Shown piece after piece: positions 26,807 to 34,883 of a DNA stretch of 64,000 nucleotides. Numbering within the stretch: position 1 is the first letter of the stretch; every line of letters starts with the position of its first letter. The notes beneath the pieces were generated by a model. It did no database searches. It had not been told where the DNA came from and worked only from the letters and a program-made list of their open reading frames with translations. Made by a program: the position numbers and the translations under genes. The DNA comes from an uncultured Porphyromonas sp. (lineage in GTDB: Bacteria; Bacteroidota; Bacteroidia; Bacteroidales; Porphyromonadaceae): positions 434,001 through 498,000 of the forward strand of contig NZ_UQJH01000001.1 of the NCBI RefSeq assembly GCF_900541275.1, in the 5' to 3' direction.

Positions 26807-26842
26807 CGTGACAAAAATGCAGAGGTACCCAGTCGTACTTCG

Positions 26843-26878
26843 CTCAGCGTCCGCTCTGAGGGAAGAGGGGACGCTGAG
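26843..26878 (+). promoter_or_regulatory. Stem-loop in the ileS leader
   Basis: CTCAGCGTCC (26843-26852) pairs perfectly with GGACGCTGAG (26869-26878). The stem ends 18 bases before the ileS ATG, close enough to affect ribosome entry. No T-box motif or U-tract is seen. Confidence 0.5.
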
Positions 26879-26896
26879 GAATGAGCAGATACGAGC

Positions 26897-29800
26897 ATGA
26901 CGAAGAAGAATTATAAGACTTACGATCAGCTAAGCCTCTCGAGTATTGATCGGGAGGTACTGGAGTTGTGGAAGAGAGAAGACCCATTCGAAGCCTCACT
27001 CAAGTGGCGCGAGGGGGCACCGAGGTTTATCTTCTACGAGGGTCCTCCCTCAGCTAATGGTATGCCGGGGATACACCACGTCATGGCTCGCACGATCAAG
27101 GATATTATCTGTCGCTACAAGACCATGGAGGGCTTCCTCGTCGACCGCAAGGCAGGGTGGGACACCCACGGACTGCCAGTAGAGATCGGTGTGGAGAAGA
27201 CGCTCGGCATCACCAAGGCAGACATCGGCACCAAGATCTCTGTCAATGAGTACAATGAAGCGTGCCGCAAGGAGGTGATGAAGTATACCGCTGAGTGGCG
27301 CAAGCTCACCTCAGAGATGGGCTACTGGGTGGACCTGGATCACCCCTACATCACCTACGACAATCGCTACATAGAGACCCTGTGGTATCTCCTAAAGCAG
27401 CTCTTCGAGAAGGATCTGCTCTACAAGGGATACACCATACAGCCCTACTCTCCCGCCGCTGGCACCGGACTTAGCTCCCACGAGCTGAGTCAGCCGGGTG
27501 CCTATAGGGACGTAAAGGACACCTCATGCACAGCGCTGATGGAGATCATCAATCCCGCTGAGGAGCTGCAAGGTCATGGGACTGCCTACTTCGCTGCCTG
27601 GACCACCACACCATGGACACTTCCCTCCAATATGGCTCTCGCTGTCGGTAGCGGGATCGACTATGTGGCGGTGCAGACATTCAATCCCTACTCCCTCGAG
27701 CCGATCACCGTCGTGATGGCGAAGCCACGCCTCTCCGCCTACCTCAGTCCTGAGGGCGATGAGCTGCCGATGGAGGCCCCCGAGAAGGGGAGCAAGGTGA
27801 TGCCCTACCGCATCGTTGCCCGATACAAGGGGGCCGACCTCATAGGACTGAGATACAAGCAGCTCTTCACCTGGGTAATGCCCGATGAGAGCGCTCTGAG
27901 GGTGGTGGCTGCTGACTTTGTCACCACGGAGGATGGTACCGGCATCGTCCATATAGCGCCCACCTTCGGTGCGGATGATAATGCGCTCGGCAAGAAGGAG
28001 CAGATCCCCGGCATGATGCTCATTGATAAGGGGGGCAAGGAGGTGCCAATGGTCGATCCCGAGGGGAAGTTTTACGCCCTCGAGGATCTGGACCCACACT
28101 TTGTGGAGGAGCGGGTGGACGTCACTCAGTACGGAGTCTACGCCGGTCGCTATGTCAAGAACGCCTACATCGACAAGCCGTCCGATACTGACTCACTTGA
28201 TATTGACCTCTGTATGGCGCTCAAGGAGAGAGGGCAGGTATACAGGATCGAGAAATTTACCCACAGCTACCCCCACTGCTGGAGGACCGACAAGCCGATC
28301 CTCTACTACCCGCTGGACAGCTGGTTTATCCGCACCACGGCAGTCAAGGAGCGACTAATCGAGCTCAATAAGACGATCACCTGGAAGCCGGAGTCTACCG
28401 GCACGGGACGCTTCGGGCAGTGGCTGGAGAACCTCCAGGACTGGAATCTATCCCGCTCACGCTACTGGGGCACTCCACTGCCAATCTGGCACAATGAGGA
28501 CTACAGCGAGCTGAAGTGCATCGGCTCCATCGAGGAGCTCTCCCGCGAGATCGACCTCTCAGTAGAGAGGGGGCTGATGAAGAGCAATCCCCTTACCGAT
28601 CGAGGCTTTGTCGTAGGTGAGTATACGGACGATAATTACGAGCGGATCGATCTCCACCGACCCTATGTGGATGACCTAATCCTCTGCGATAGTAAGGGAC
28701 GGCCGATGGTCAGGGAGACCGACCTCATCGATGTGTGGTTTGACTCCGGGGCAATGCCCTACGCACAGCTGCACTACCCCTTTGAGCACCGAGAGATGGT
28801 GGATGAGAGGAGCTACTTCCCGGCCGACTTCATTGCCGAGGGAGTGGACCAGACGAGAGGGTGGTTCTTTACCCTCCACGCCATTGCGACAATGCTCTTT
28901 GACAGCGTCGCCTACAAGCACGTGATCTCCAATGGTCTCGTCTTGGATAAGAATGGGAATAAGATGTCGAAGCGCCTCGGTAATAGCGTAGACCCCTTCA
29001 TGATCATGGAACAGAAGGGGGCAGACGCCCTGAGGTGGTATATGATCACCAATTCCTCACCGTGGGACAACCTGAAGTTTGACCCCTCAGGCGTGGACGA
29101 GGTGACGCGCAAGCTCTTCGGCACACTGCACAACACCTACTCCTTCTTCGCACTCTACGCGAATATCGACAACTTCGACCCGGCGACAGCTCGCGAGATC
29201 CCTCTTGAGGAGCGGCCTGAGCTGGACCGATGGATCCTCTCACGGCTCCACTCGCTGATCACCGAGGTGAAGTCCGATCTCGAGGACTACGAGCCGACAA
29301 AGGCCGGTCGCGAGATTGCAGCCATGGTGACAGACCAGCTGAGTAACTGGTATGTCCGCCTTGCCCGCAAGCGTTTCTGGGGCGGTGGCATGACCGATGA
29401 CAAGCTCTCCGCCTACGAGACCCTCTACGAGTGCCTCGTCACGGTGGCTAAGCTGATGGCGCCCTTTGCTCCATTCTACGCTGATCGTCTATACCGAGAC
29501 CTCACTCAGGACGAGACGCAGTCAGTCCACCTTACAGACTATCCCAAGGCTGATCCCACAGTGATCAATGCCTCACTGGAGGAGGCTATGGACTATGCTC
29601 AGCGGATCTCCGGTATGGTACTCTCACTCCGACGTAAGATGGATACGAAGGTGCGTCAGCCACTGCAGAAGGTGGTGGTACTCACCTCCGATCCTCAGAT
29701 GATCGAGTCGGTGAAGCACGTGGAGGAGCTGATCCTCTCCGAGGTAAATGTGAAGGAGCTGGTCTTTGACTCCGGTTCATCCGACCTAGTGGTGAAGAGA

Positions 29801-30310
29801 GTAAAGCCCAATTTCCGTCTCCTGGGACCGATCTTTGGCAAGGATATGAAGAGAGCGGCTGCATACCTCACGGGTATGACGCGAGAGGAGATCGAGGCCT
29901 TTGAGACAGCCGGGAAGACCGAGTACGAGGGCAAGGAGATCACACTCGACAGCGTAGAGGTGATCTCTGAAGACGTGCCGGGCTGGCTGGTGCTCAATGA
30001 GGGCTCCATCACCATCGCTCTCGATGAGGAGATCACCGAGGAGCTACGCATCGAGGGCCTCGCCCGCGAGATGGTCAATAGGATCCAAAATCTCCGCAAG
30101 ACCTCCGGCTTTGACGTGGAGGACAAGATCGACATCCGCCTCGAGAAGACCCCGATGACGGAGCAGATCCTCGCGGCTCATAAGGACTACATCTCCACTC
30201 AGGTACAGGCTCGATCTATCGAGCCCGTCGAGGGACTCACCTCCGGGGAGCTTCTCGATCTGGATGAGGAGGTCATCCTGCATGCAGAACTAACTATAGT
30301 AAATAAGTAA
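26897..30310 (+). CDS. ileS: Isoleucyl-tRNA synthetase, eukaryote-like (type 2)
   Basis: The 1137-residue class I synthetase is longer than E. coli IleRS (938). It has the C-terminal extension of the eukaryote-like type and lacks the Cys-rich zinc tail. The first signature, normally HIGH, reads G58-I-H-H61 in ANGMPGIHHVMAR. KMSKR is intact (GNKMSKRLGNSVDP). The CP1 editing domain is present (WTTTPWTLPSNMALAVG, and DDNALGKKE near it). Type 2 enzymes are generally mupirocin resistant. It lies 11 bases upstream of a DksA-like gene, then lspA, an order common in Bacteroidota. Confidence 0.97.
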   Translation: MTKKNYKTYDQLSLSSIDREVLELWKREDPFEASLKWREGAPRFIFYEGPPSANGMPGIHHVMARTIKDIICRYKTMEGFLVDRKAGWDTHGLPVEIGVEKTLGITKADIGTKISVNEYNEACRKEVMKYTAEWRKLTSEMGYWVDLDHPYITYDNRYIETLWYLLKQLFEKDLLYKGYTIQPYSPAAGTGLSSHELSQPGAYRDVKDTSCTALMEIINPAEELQGHGTAYFAAWTTTPWTLPSNMALAVGSGIDYVAVQTFNPYSLEPITVVMAKPRLSAYLSPEGDELPMEAPEKGSKVMPYRIVARYKGADLIGLRYKQLFTWVMPDESALRVVAADFVTTEDGTGIVHIAPTFGADDNALGKKEQIPGMMLIDKGGKEVPMVDPEGKFYALEDLDPHFVEERVDVTQYGVYAGRYVKNAYIDKPSDTDSLDIDLCMALKERGQVYRIEKFTHSYPHCWRTDKPILYYPLDSWFIRTTAVKERLIELNKTITWKPESTGTGRFGQWLENLQDWNLSRSRYWGTPLPIWHNEDYSELKCIGSIEELSREIDLSVERGLMKSNPLTDRGFVVGEYTDDNYERIDLHRPYVDDLILCDSKGRPMVRETDLIDVWFDSGAMPYAQLHYPFEHREMVDERSYFPADFIAEGVDQTRGWFFTLHAIATMLFDSVAYKHVISNGLVLDKNGNKMSKRLGNSVDPFMIMEQKGADALRWYMITNSSPWDNLKFDPSGVDEVTRKLFGTLHNTYSFFALYANIDNFDPATAREIPLEERPELDRWILSRLHSLITEVKSDLEDYEPTKAGREIAAMVTDQLSNWYVRLARKRFWGGGMTDDKLSAYETLYECLVTVAKLMAPFAPFYADRLYRDLTQDETQSVHLTDYPKADPTVINASLEEAMDYAQRISGMVLSLRRKMDTKVRQPLQKVVVLTSDPQMIESVKHVEELILSEVNVKELVFDSGSSDLVVKRVKPNFRLLGPIFGKDMKRAAAYLTGMTREEIEAFETAGKTEYEGKEITLDSVEVISEDVPGWLVLNEGSITIALDEEITEELRIEGLAREMVNRIQNLRKTSGFDVEDKIDIRLEKTPMTEQILAAHKDYISTQVQARSIEPVEGLTSGELLDLDEEVILHAELTIVNK

Positions 30311-30321
30311 AAGAGATAACC

Positions 30322-30699
30322 ATGGCTACTGTAAGATACTCTGATGAGGAGCTGGAGGAGTTTCGCCAGATCATCAATGAGAAGCTCGAGAAGGCTCGTA
30401 AGGACTACGACTCACTCATCGAGTCGATGAACGGAAGCGAGAATAGCGATATCAACGACACCTCGCCCTCGTACAAGAATCTCTCCGAGTCGGCAACTCT
30501 CGCCTCTCGTCAGGAGACCGCCTCTCTCGCAGCGCGGCAGAAGAAATTTATCCAAAATCTGGAGGCTGCCCTGATCCGCATCGAGAATAAGACCTACGGC
30601 GTCTGCCGCATCACCGGCAAGCTGATCCCAAAGGAGAGGCTCCGCGCTGTCCCCCACGCTACACTTAGCGTCGAGGCAAAGAACGCCGGATACAAGTAA
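30322..30699 (+). CDS. TraR/DksA-family protein lacking zinc-finger cysteines
   Basis: The 125-residue protein has a helical coiled-coil N-terminal half (EELEEFRQIINEKLEKARKDYDSL). The degenerate C-terminal finger is YGVCRITGKLIPKERLRAVPHATLSVEAKN. Only one of the four DksA zinc cysteines remains; the others are Thr, Ser and Ala-like. From memory this is a fixed feature of the Bacteroidota branch. DksA-type proteins enter the RNA polymerase secondary channel; whether this one does is unknown. Directly downstream of ileS. Confidence 0.85.
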   Translation: MATVRYSDEELEEFRQIINEKLEKARKDYDSLIESMNGSENSDINDTSPSYKNLSESATLASRQETASLAARQKKFIQNLEAALIRIENKTYGVCRITGKLIPKERLRAVPHATLSVEAKNAGYK

Positions 30700-30723
30700 T
30701 CACAGGTAAGTCTATCGTCTACA

Positions 30724-31473
30724 GTGAGCGTCAACGACATATCCTCCGCAGCGGATCGACCTGTCACGGACCCAAGAGAGATGCCTGCAGATCGTCCCCA
30801 CCATCGACTTACAGTCGCTGTGGGACTGGCACTCCTACTCTTGGTCATCGACCAAGCTATCAAGATATGGGTCAAGACCCATATGCAGCTGGGCGAGAGC
30901 ATCGTGGTGGCAGACTGGTTTCAGATCTACTTCACGGAGAACCCCGGGATGGCATTCGGCTGGGAGCTTTTCGACAAGCTCTTCCTGACCCTCTTCCGCA
31001 TAGTCGCCAGCGTGCTGCTGGGGTGGCTGGTGGTCTACGTATCGAGGAGGCGGTATGGTCGCGGTGTGCTGACCTGTCTGGTGGCTATCTTTGCCGGTGC
31101 AGTGGGTAATATCATCGACTCTATTTTTTACGGTAAGATATTTACCCACAGTTACGGGCAGGTAGCGACGATCTTCCCCACCGCACCGGAAACAGGCTAT
31201 GGTGACTGGTTTCAGGGAAAGGTGGTGGATATGTTTTACTTCCCCATCATCCACAGTCAGTGGCCCGACTGGGTGCCCGGCTGGGGAGGAGAGGAGCTGA
31301 TCTTCTTCCGCCCGATATTCAACTTTGCCGACGCCTGCATCTCGGTTGGTGTGATCGCGCTTCTGCTATTCTATAGCGGCTCTTTTGCTCACCTGATGGG
31401 TCATATCGGTAGTAAGAAACCTAAGGACAGAGCACCGGAGGACTCCGTCATACGTGATGAGGAAACATCGTAG
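30724..31473 (+). CDS. lspA: Lipoprotein signal peptidase (signal peptidase II)
   Basis: The protein of up to 249 residues starts at GTG 30724, with ATG 30781 as an alternative. It has four membrane segments. The two catalytic aspartates lie in GNIIDSIFYG and FNFADACIS; ENPGMAFGW is the conserved Asn-containing motif. It cleaves prolipoprotein signal peptides in the inner membrane. It is longer than the E. coli enzyme (164) because of a periplasmic insertion between the third and fourth segments (about residues 140-190), seen in Bacteroidota. Its 3' end overlaps the next gene by 17 bases. Confidence 0.93.
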   Translation: MSVNDISSAADRPVTDPREMPADRPHHRLTVAVGLALLLLVIDQAIKIWVKTHMQLGESIVVADWFQIYFTENPGMAFGWELFDKLFLTLFRIVASVLLGWLVVYVSRRRYGRGVLTCLVAIFAGAVGNIIDSIFYGKIFTHSYGQVATIFPTAPETGYGDWFQGKVVDMFYFPIIHSQWPDWVPGWGGEELIFFRPIFNFADACISVGVIALLLFYSGSFAHLMGHIGSKKPKDRAPEDSVIRDEETS

Positions 31474-32281
31474 TCTCTGCAGTCTGATCCTGCTCTCCAT
31501 CGCACTGGTAGTGCTCCTCTCGCAGTGTCGCCGCCGACCGGATGCGATCCTGACGAGAGACGAGATGAAGGCGGTCACCAAGGACATGGTCTTGGCCCAG
31601 TCTTACATCGACAGCAAGTATGGGATGCCGGACTCGGTCCGCGAGGCATACTATAGGAGTGTGCTGGAGAAGCACGGGATCTCACAGGCAAAGTACGATA
31701 CCTCTCTCGTCTGGTATGGAGAAAATCTCCCGATGCTCACGAAGATCTACAATCAGATCATCGAGGAGCTTCAGCAGGAAGCTGTAGTCTTAGACACCCT
31801 CTATCAAGACTCCATTCGCCGTGCCGGGCTCACCTACAAGTCACCGGAGTCGCTCTGGAGCGAGCCCTCGAGGGTCTGTCTCTCGGAGGGAGACAGAGCC
31901 TACCGCTTCATGATGTGTGAGCTCAGTAGTGGTACCGTGGCGGGAGGGGACACGCTTGACTTTGGCTTCAATATACTGCCGGGGCTGCTCAGCTCCGGTG
32001 AGAGGATCGTGATCTCTTTTGTCACCCTCTCCCGAGACAGCAGCATCGTCTACTCCACACAGACCACACTGGATGGCAAGGGCGACCGACGGATAGCACT
32101 CGAGTATGTCACGCCACAAGACACCACAAGCGGGCAGAGCCAGTGGCACCGACTCTTCATCTCCTACTATCGTGACAGGGACTGCCTAAGGAAGATCCCG
32201 CTGGTCCTTGATAGTATTTACCTCTCTAAGCGTGAGACTCCGGTGGAGGAGCTACCGACGGAGGAGGAGACTGAAGAGTAA
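31457..32281 (+). CDS. DUF4296 lipoprotein
   Basis: From the ATG at 31457 the protein has 274 residues. A lipoprotein signal peptide with lipobox LLSQC (Cys24) is followed by a DUF4296-type helical segment (LTRDEMKAVTKDMVLAQSYID, with YRSVLEKHGISQAKYDTSLVWY). The second half is beta-rich, with no recognised motif. The position after lspA and the overlap suggest co-translation. Function unknown. Confidence 0.78.
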   Translation: MRKHRSLCSLILLSIALVVLLSQCRRRPDAILTRDEMKAVTKDMVLAQSYIDSKYGMPDSVREAYYRSVLEKHGISQAKYDTSLVWYGENLPMLTKIYNQIIEELQQEAVVLDTLYQDSIRRAGLTYKSPESLWSEPSRVCLSEGDRAYRFMMCELSSGTVAGGDTLDFGFNILPGLLSSGERIVISFVTLSRDSSIVYSTQTTLDGKGDRRIALEYVTPQDTTSGQSQWHRLFISYYRDRDCLRKIPLVLDSIYLSKRETPVEELPTEEETEE

Positions 32282-32318
32282 AATTGACTAACTTTGTAAC
32301 CAAGATCGGCATAGACCT

Positions 32319-32903
32319 ATGGGACAGACGGGAGATATGACACTCATCTACAGTCCTGAGACACTGGACTTTATCCAGCAGAGCATGAATTACCTCGCTC
32401 TGCTTGATCCCGAGGTCACCCCCCGATGGACGAGGGAGACGGTACGTGAGTGCCGTGACACGCTGGCAGCTGTGTATGCTGCAGCGACGAGACTTCCAGA
32501 TCTGGATCCGTCGCTTTTCTTTGGCGAGCTGGAGCACCTCGTCGAGGAGGAGGACTATGAGCGGGTGAGACGTCGCCACGAGCGCTTCTTCGCTGACCGA
32601 GACCTATTCCCCGATGCTCTCAACGAGCAGATGCAATACTCTGAGCGCCCGATCAACATCAGTCTCAGTGAGCTGCTTGCCGACCTCTTCCAGGCTTTGG
32701 CAGATATCGTCTGGGTCTATAGGCAGCAAAACGAGGAGACGATGGTCCAGTCCATTGCCGAGGCGAGGTACGCTTTTGACCACGAGTGGGGAGAGAAGCT
32801 GGCAGCCGTGCTCAGACGACTTCACCTACTGCTCAGCGATCCGGACTTTATGCCCCTCGAGATGCCGGACGATGAGGATGACCTATCGAGCTACGATGAG
32901 TGA
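32319..32903 (+). CDS. DUF5063 family protein
   Basis: The 194-residue acidic, helical protein starts at ATG 32319, with a second ATG at 32337 that may be the true start. Sequence features such as DIVWVYRQQNEETM and EARYAFDHEWGEKLAAVLRRLHLLL suggest DUF5063. There is no signal peptide or membrane segment. The stop codon overlaps the following exonuclease gene by 8 bases, suggesting coupled translation. A TAACTTTG -7 match lies at 32289-32296. Function unknown. Confidence 0.72.
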   Translation: MGQTGDMTLIYSPETLDFIQQSMNYLALLDPEVTPRWTRETVRECRDTLAAVYAAATRLPDLDPSLFFGELEHLVEEEDYERVRRRHERFFADRDLFPDALNEQMQYSERPINISLSELLADLFQALADIVWVYRQQNEETMVQSIAEARYAFDHEWGEKLAAVLRRLHLLLSDPDFMPLEMPDDEDDLSSYDE

Positions 32904-33660
32904 TATGCCTATAGATCGGACAACCATTACCAAGGAAGAGCTCGGGGAGCTGGAGGCGGAGGAGCTTCCGGTGCCGGTCACGATCCTTGACGCCTCGTGC
33001 TCGGACGACGAGATAGAGAGCGTCATGGGAGCTCTCTCGAGGTCTGCCGTCCTTGGCCTTGACACAGAGACTAAGCCCTCATTCCATAAGGGCGAGGGGA
33101 ATAAGGTCTCCATACTCCAGCTCTCCGATCACGAGAGATCCGTAATCATCAAGCTACTGACCTTTGACGGAAAGGAGGACAAGGCATCACGCCTCGCCCC
33201 CGTAGCACGCGTGCTAGCAGACGACAGTACGCTCCTTGTGGGGGTATCTATCCACGATGACGCTCTCGGCCTGAGGAAAGACCATGGGCTCGAGTGCCAC
33301 CAAGTCCTTGAGCTCCAGCTGACGGCCAAGGCCGCAGGTCTAAAGGTCTTCTCTCTCTCCAAGCTCTATGCCCTACTCTACGACAAGCGCATCTCCAAGA
33401 GCCAGAGACTCAGTAACTGGGAGAGCGAGAGACTCTCGGAAGCACAGACCAACTATGCCGCACTCGATGCCTATGCCGGCCTCCTGATCTACGACGGACT
33501 CAAGGACTTCGTCAAGCCCTCCATGATCGAGAAGAGAGTGGGACCGACCGTGAGAGTACCCAAGCCGAAGAAGAAAGAGACCTCTGCGAGAATACGAAAG
33601 CGCAGGGTAAAAACCAAGGTCAGGGGTACGAAAGTCAAAAGTAAAACCACCGACAAATAA
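32896..33660 (+). CDS. 3'-5' exonuclease domain protein (DEDDy type) with basic tail
   Basis: From the ATG at 32896 the protein has 254 residues. DEDDy motifs are visible: LGLDTETKPS (Exo I Asp and Glu), VSIHDDALGLRK (Exo II Asp) and NYAALDAYAGLLIY (Exo III Tyr-x-x-x-Asp). This is the RNase D/DNA polymerase I proofreading fold without other domains. The last 40 residues are very basic (KPKKKETSARIRKRRVKTK), probably binding nucleic acid. The start overlaps the DUF5063 stop. Substrate, DNA or RNA, is not determined. Confidence 0.87.
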   Translation: MSDMPIDRTTITKEELGELEAEELPVPVTILDASCSDDEIESVMGALSRSAVLGLDTETKPSFHKGEGNKVSILQLSDHERSVIIKLLTFDGKEDKASRLAPVARVLADDSTLLVGVSIHDDALGLRKDHGLECHQVLELQLTAKAAGLKVFSLSKLYALLYDKRISKSQRLSNWESERLSEAQTNYAALDAYAGLLIYDGLKDFVKPSMIEKRVGPTVRVPKPKKKETSARIRKRRVKTKVRGTKVKSKTTDK

Positions 33661-33668
33661 CTCATCCT

Positions 33669-34883
33669 ATGACCACCCTAGACACCATACCAATACTCCA
33701 CTTACGCCCAGGTAAAGACGAGCCGATGGAGCGCCGTCACCCTTGGGTCTTCTCTGGAGCTCTTGACCGGAGAGGTACCGACGGGCTGAAGGAGGGAGAC
33801 TTAGTCGAGCTCAGGAGCTCCACGGATGACTTTGTCGCCCGCGGCTACTGGTCGCCTGAGAACATTGCGATACGGATCCTCACCTTCGATGCCTCGGAGG
33901 AGATTGATCAAGCCTTCTGGACTCGGCGCCTGAGGGAGGCTCTCGAGGTGAGGGAGGCAGTCGGCTTGGCTGGAGAGCACGCTGCCCTCCGCTGGATCTA
34001 TGGCGAGGGCGATGGTCTCCCGGGGCTGATCATAGACCTGTACGACTCCATCGCTGTCATGCAGGCTCACACCATCGGCATCCATCGACAGAGGCACCTT
34101 ATCTCAGAGGCGATGTCCACGGTGCTTGGCAGTCGCCTGCAAGTGGTTTACTACAAGAGCGCTGAGACGCTGACGGCAAGCTCTCCGATAGAGGGAGAGA
34201 TCGACGAGCTGCTCATGGGGTCGCTGCCGAGGGAGCAGGAGGTGGTGATCGACGAGCGGGGGATGAAATTTTACCTCGACGTTGTCAAGGGACAGAAGAC
34301 CGGCTTCTTCTTAGATCAGAGAGACAACCGCTCCCTCCTGAGACAGTATGCTAAGGGGCGGAAGGTGCTCAATATGTTTTGCTACACGGGAGGATTCTCC
34401 CTCGCTGCCATGCTGGGAGAGTCTAAGCAAGTGGTGTCCGTAGACAGCTCGGAGCGCGCCATTGACCTGACGGCAAGGAATATGGAGCTCAACTTCCCCG
34501 GCAGAGATGACACCCACGAGGAGATCGCCACCGATGCATTTGGCTACTTAGAGGGACTACAGGGGGGAGAGTACGACCTGATGGTACTGGACCCACCCGC
34601 CTTTGCAAAGAATAGACGCGTCCTCTCACGCGCACTCAATGGCTACCGTCGGCTCAATCGCATAGCTCTCCAGAAGATTGCCCCCTCGAGCCTGCTCTTC
34701 ACCTTCAGTTGCTCGCAAGTGGTTAGCCCTGAGAAATTTCAGGAAGCGGTATTTACCGCTGCTCTGCAAGCCGGGCGAGAGGTGAGGATCCTCCATCGCC
34801 TTACTCAAGCCGCGGATCATCCCGTGAATATCTATCACCCCGAGGGAGAGTATCTCAAGGGTCTTGTACTCTACGTCAAGTGA
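33669..34883 (+). CDS. Class I SAM-dependent rRNA methyltransferase (RlmI-like)
   Basis: The 404-residue protein has an N-terminal PUA domain (about 8-75, HLRPGKDEPMERRHPWVFSGAL). The Rossmann methyltransferase has KTGFFLDQRDNR, SAM motif I VLNMFCYTGGFSLAA, the acidic loop VVSVDSSERAID and catalytic-region DPPAFAKN. RlmI-type enzymes make 5-methylcytosine in 23S rRNA; the exact site here is inferred from family only. It lies in an operon with the exonuclease and mltF, and its stop codon overlaps the mltF start by one base. Confidence 0.9.
   Translation: MTTLDTIPILHLRPGKDEPMERRHPWVFSGALDRRGTDGLKEGDLVELRSSTDDFVARGYWSPENIAIRILTFDASEEIDQAFWTRRLREALEVREAVGLAGEHAALRWIYGEGDGLPGLIIDLYDSIAVMQAHTIGIHRQRHLISEAMSTVLGSRLQVVYYKSAETLTASSPIEGEIDELLMGSLPREQEVVIDERGMKFYLDVVKGQKTGFFLDQRDNRSLLRQYAKGRKVLNMFCYTGGFSLAAMLGESKQVVSVDSSERAIDLTARNMELNFPGRDDTHEEIATDAFGYLEGLQGGEYDLMVLDPPAFAKNRRVLSRALNGYRRLNRIALQKIAPSSLLFTFSCSQVVSPEKFQEAVFTAALQAGREVRILHRLTQAADHPVNIYHPEGEYLKGLVLYVK

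Noticed and set aside
26807..26896. T-box riboswitch in the ileS leader
   Set aside because: No T-box consensus and no terminator/antiterminator pair; only one stem-loop is present.
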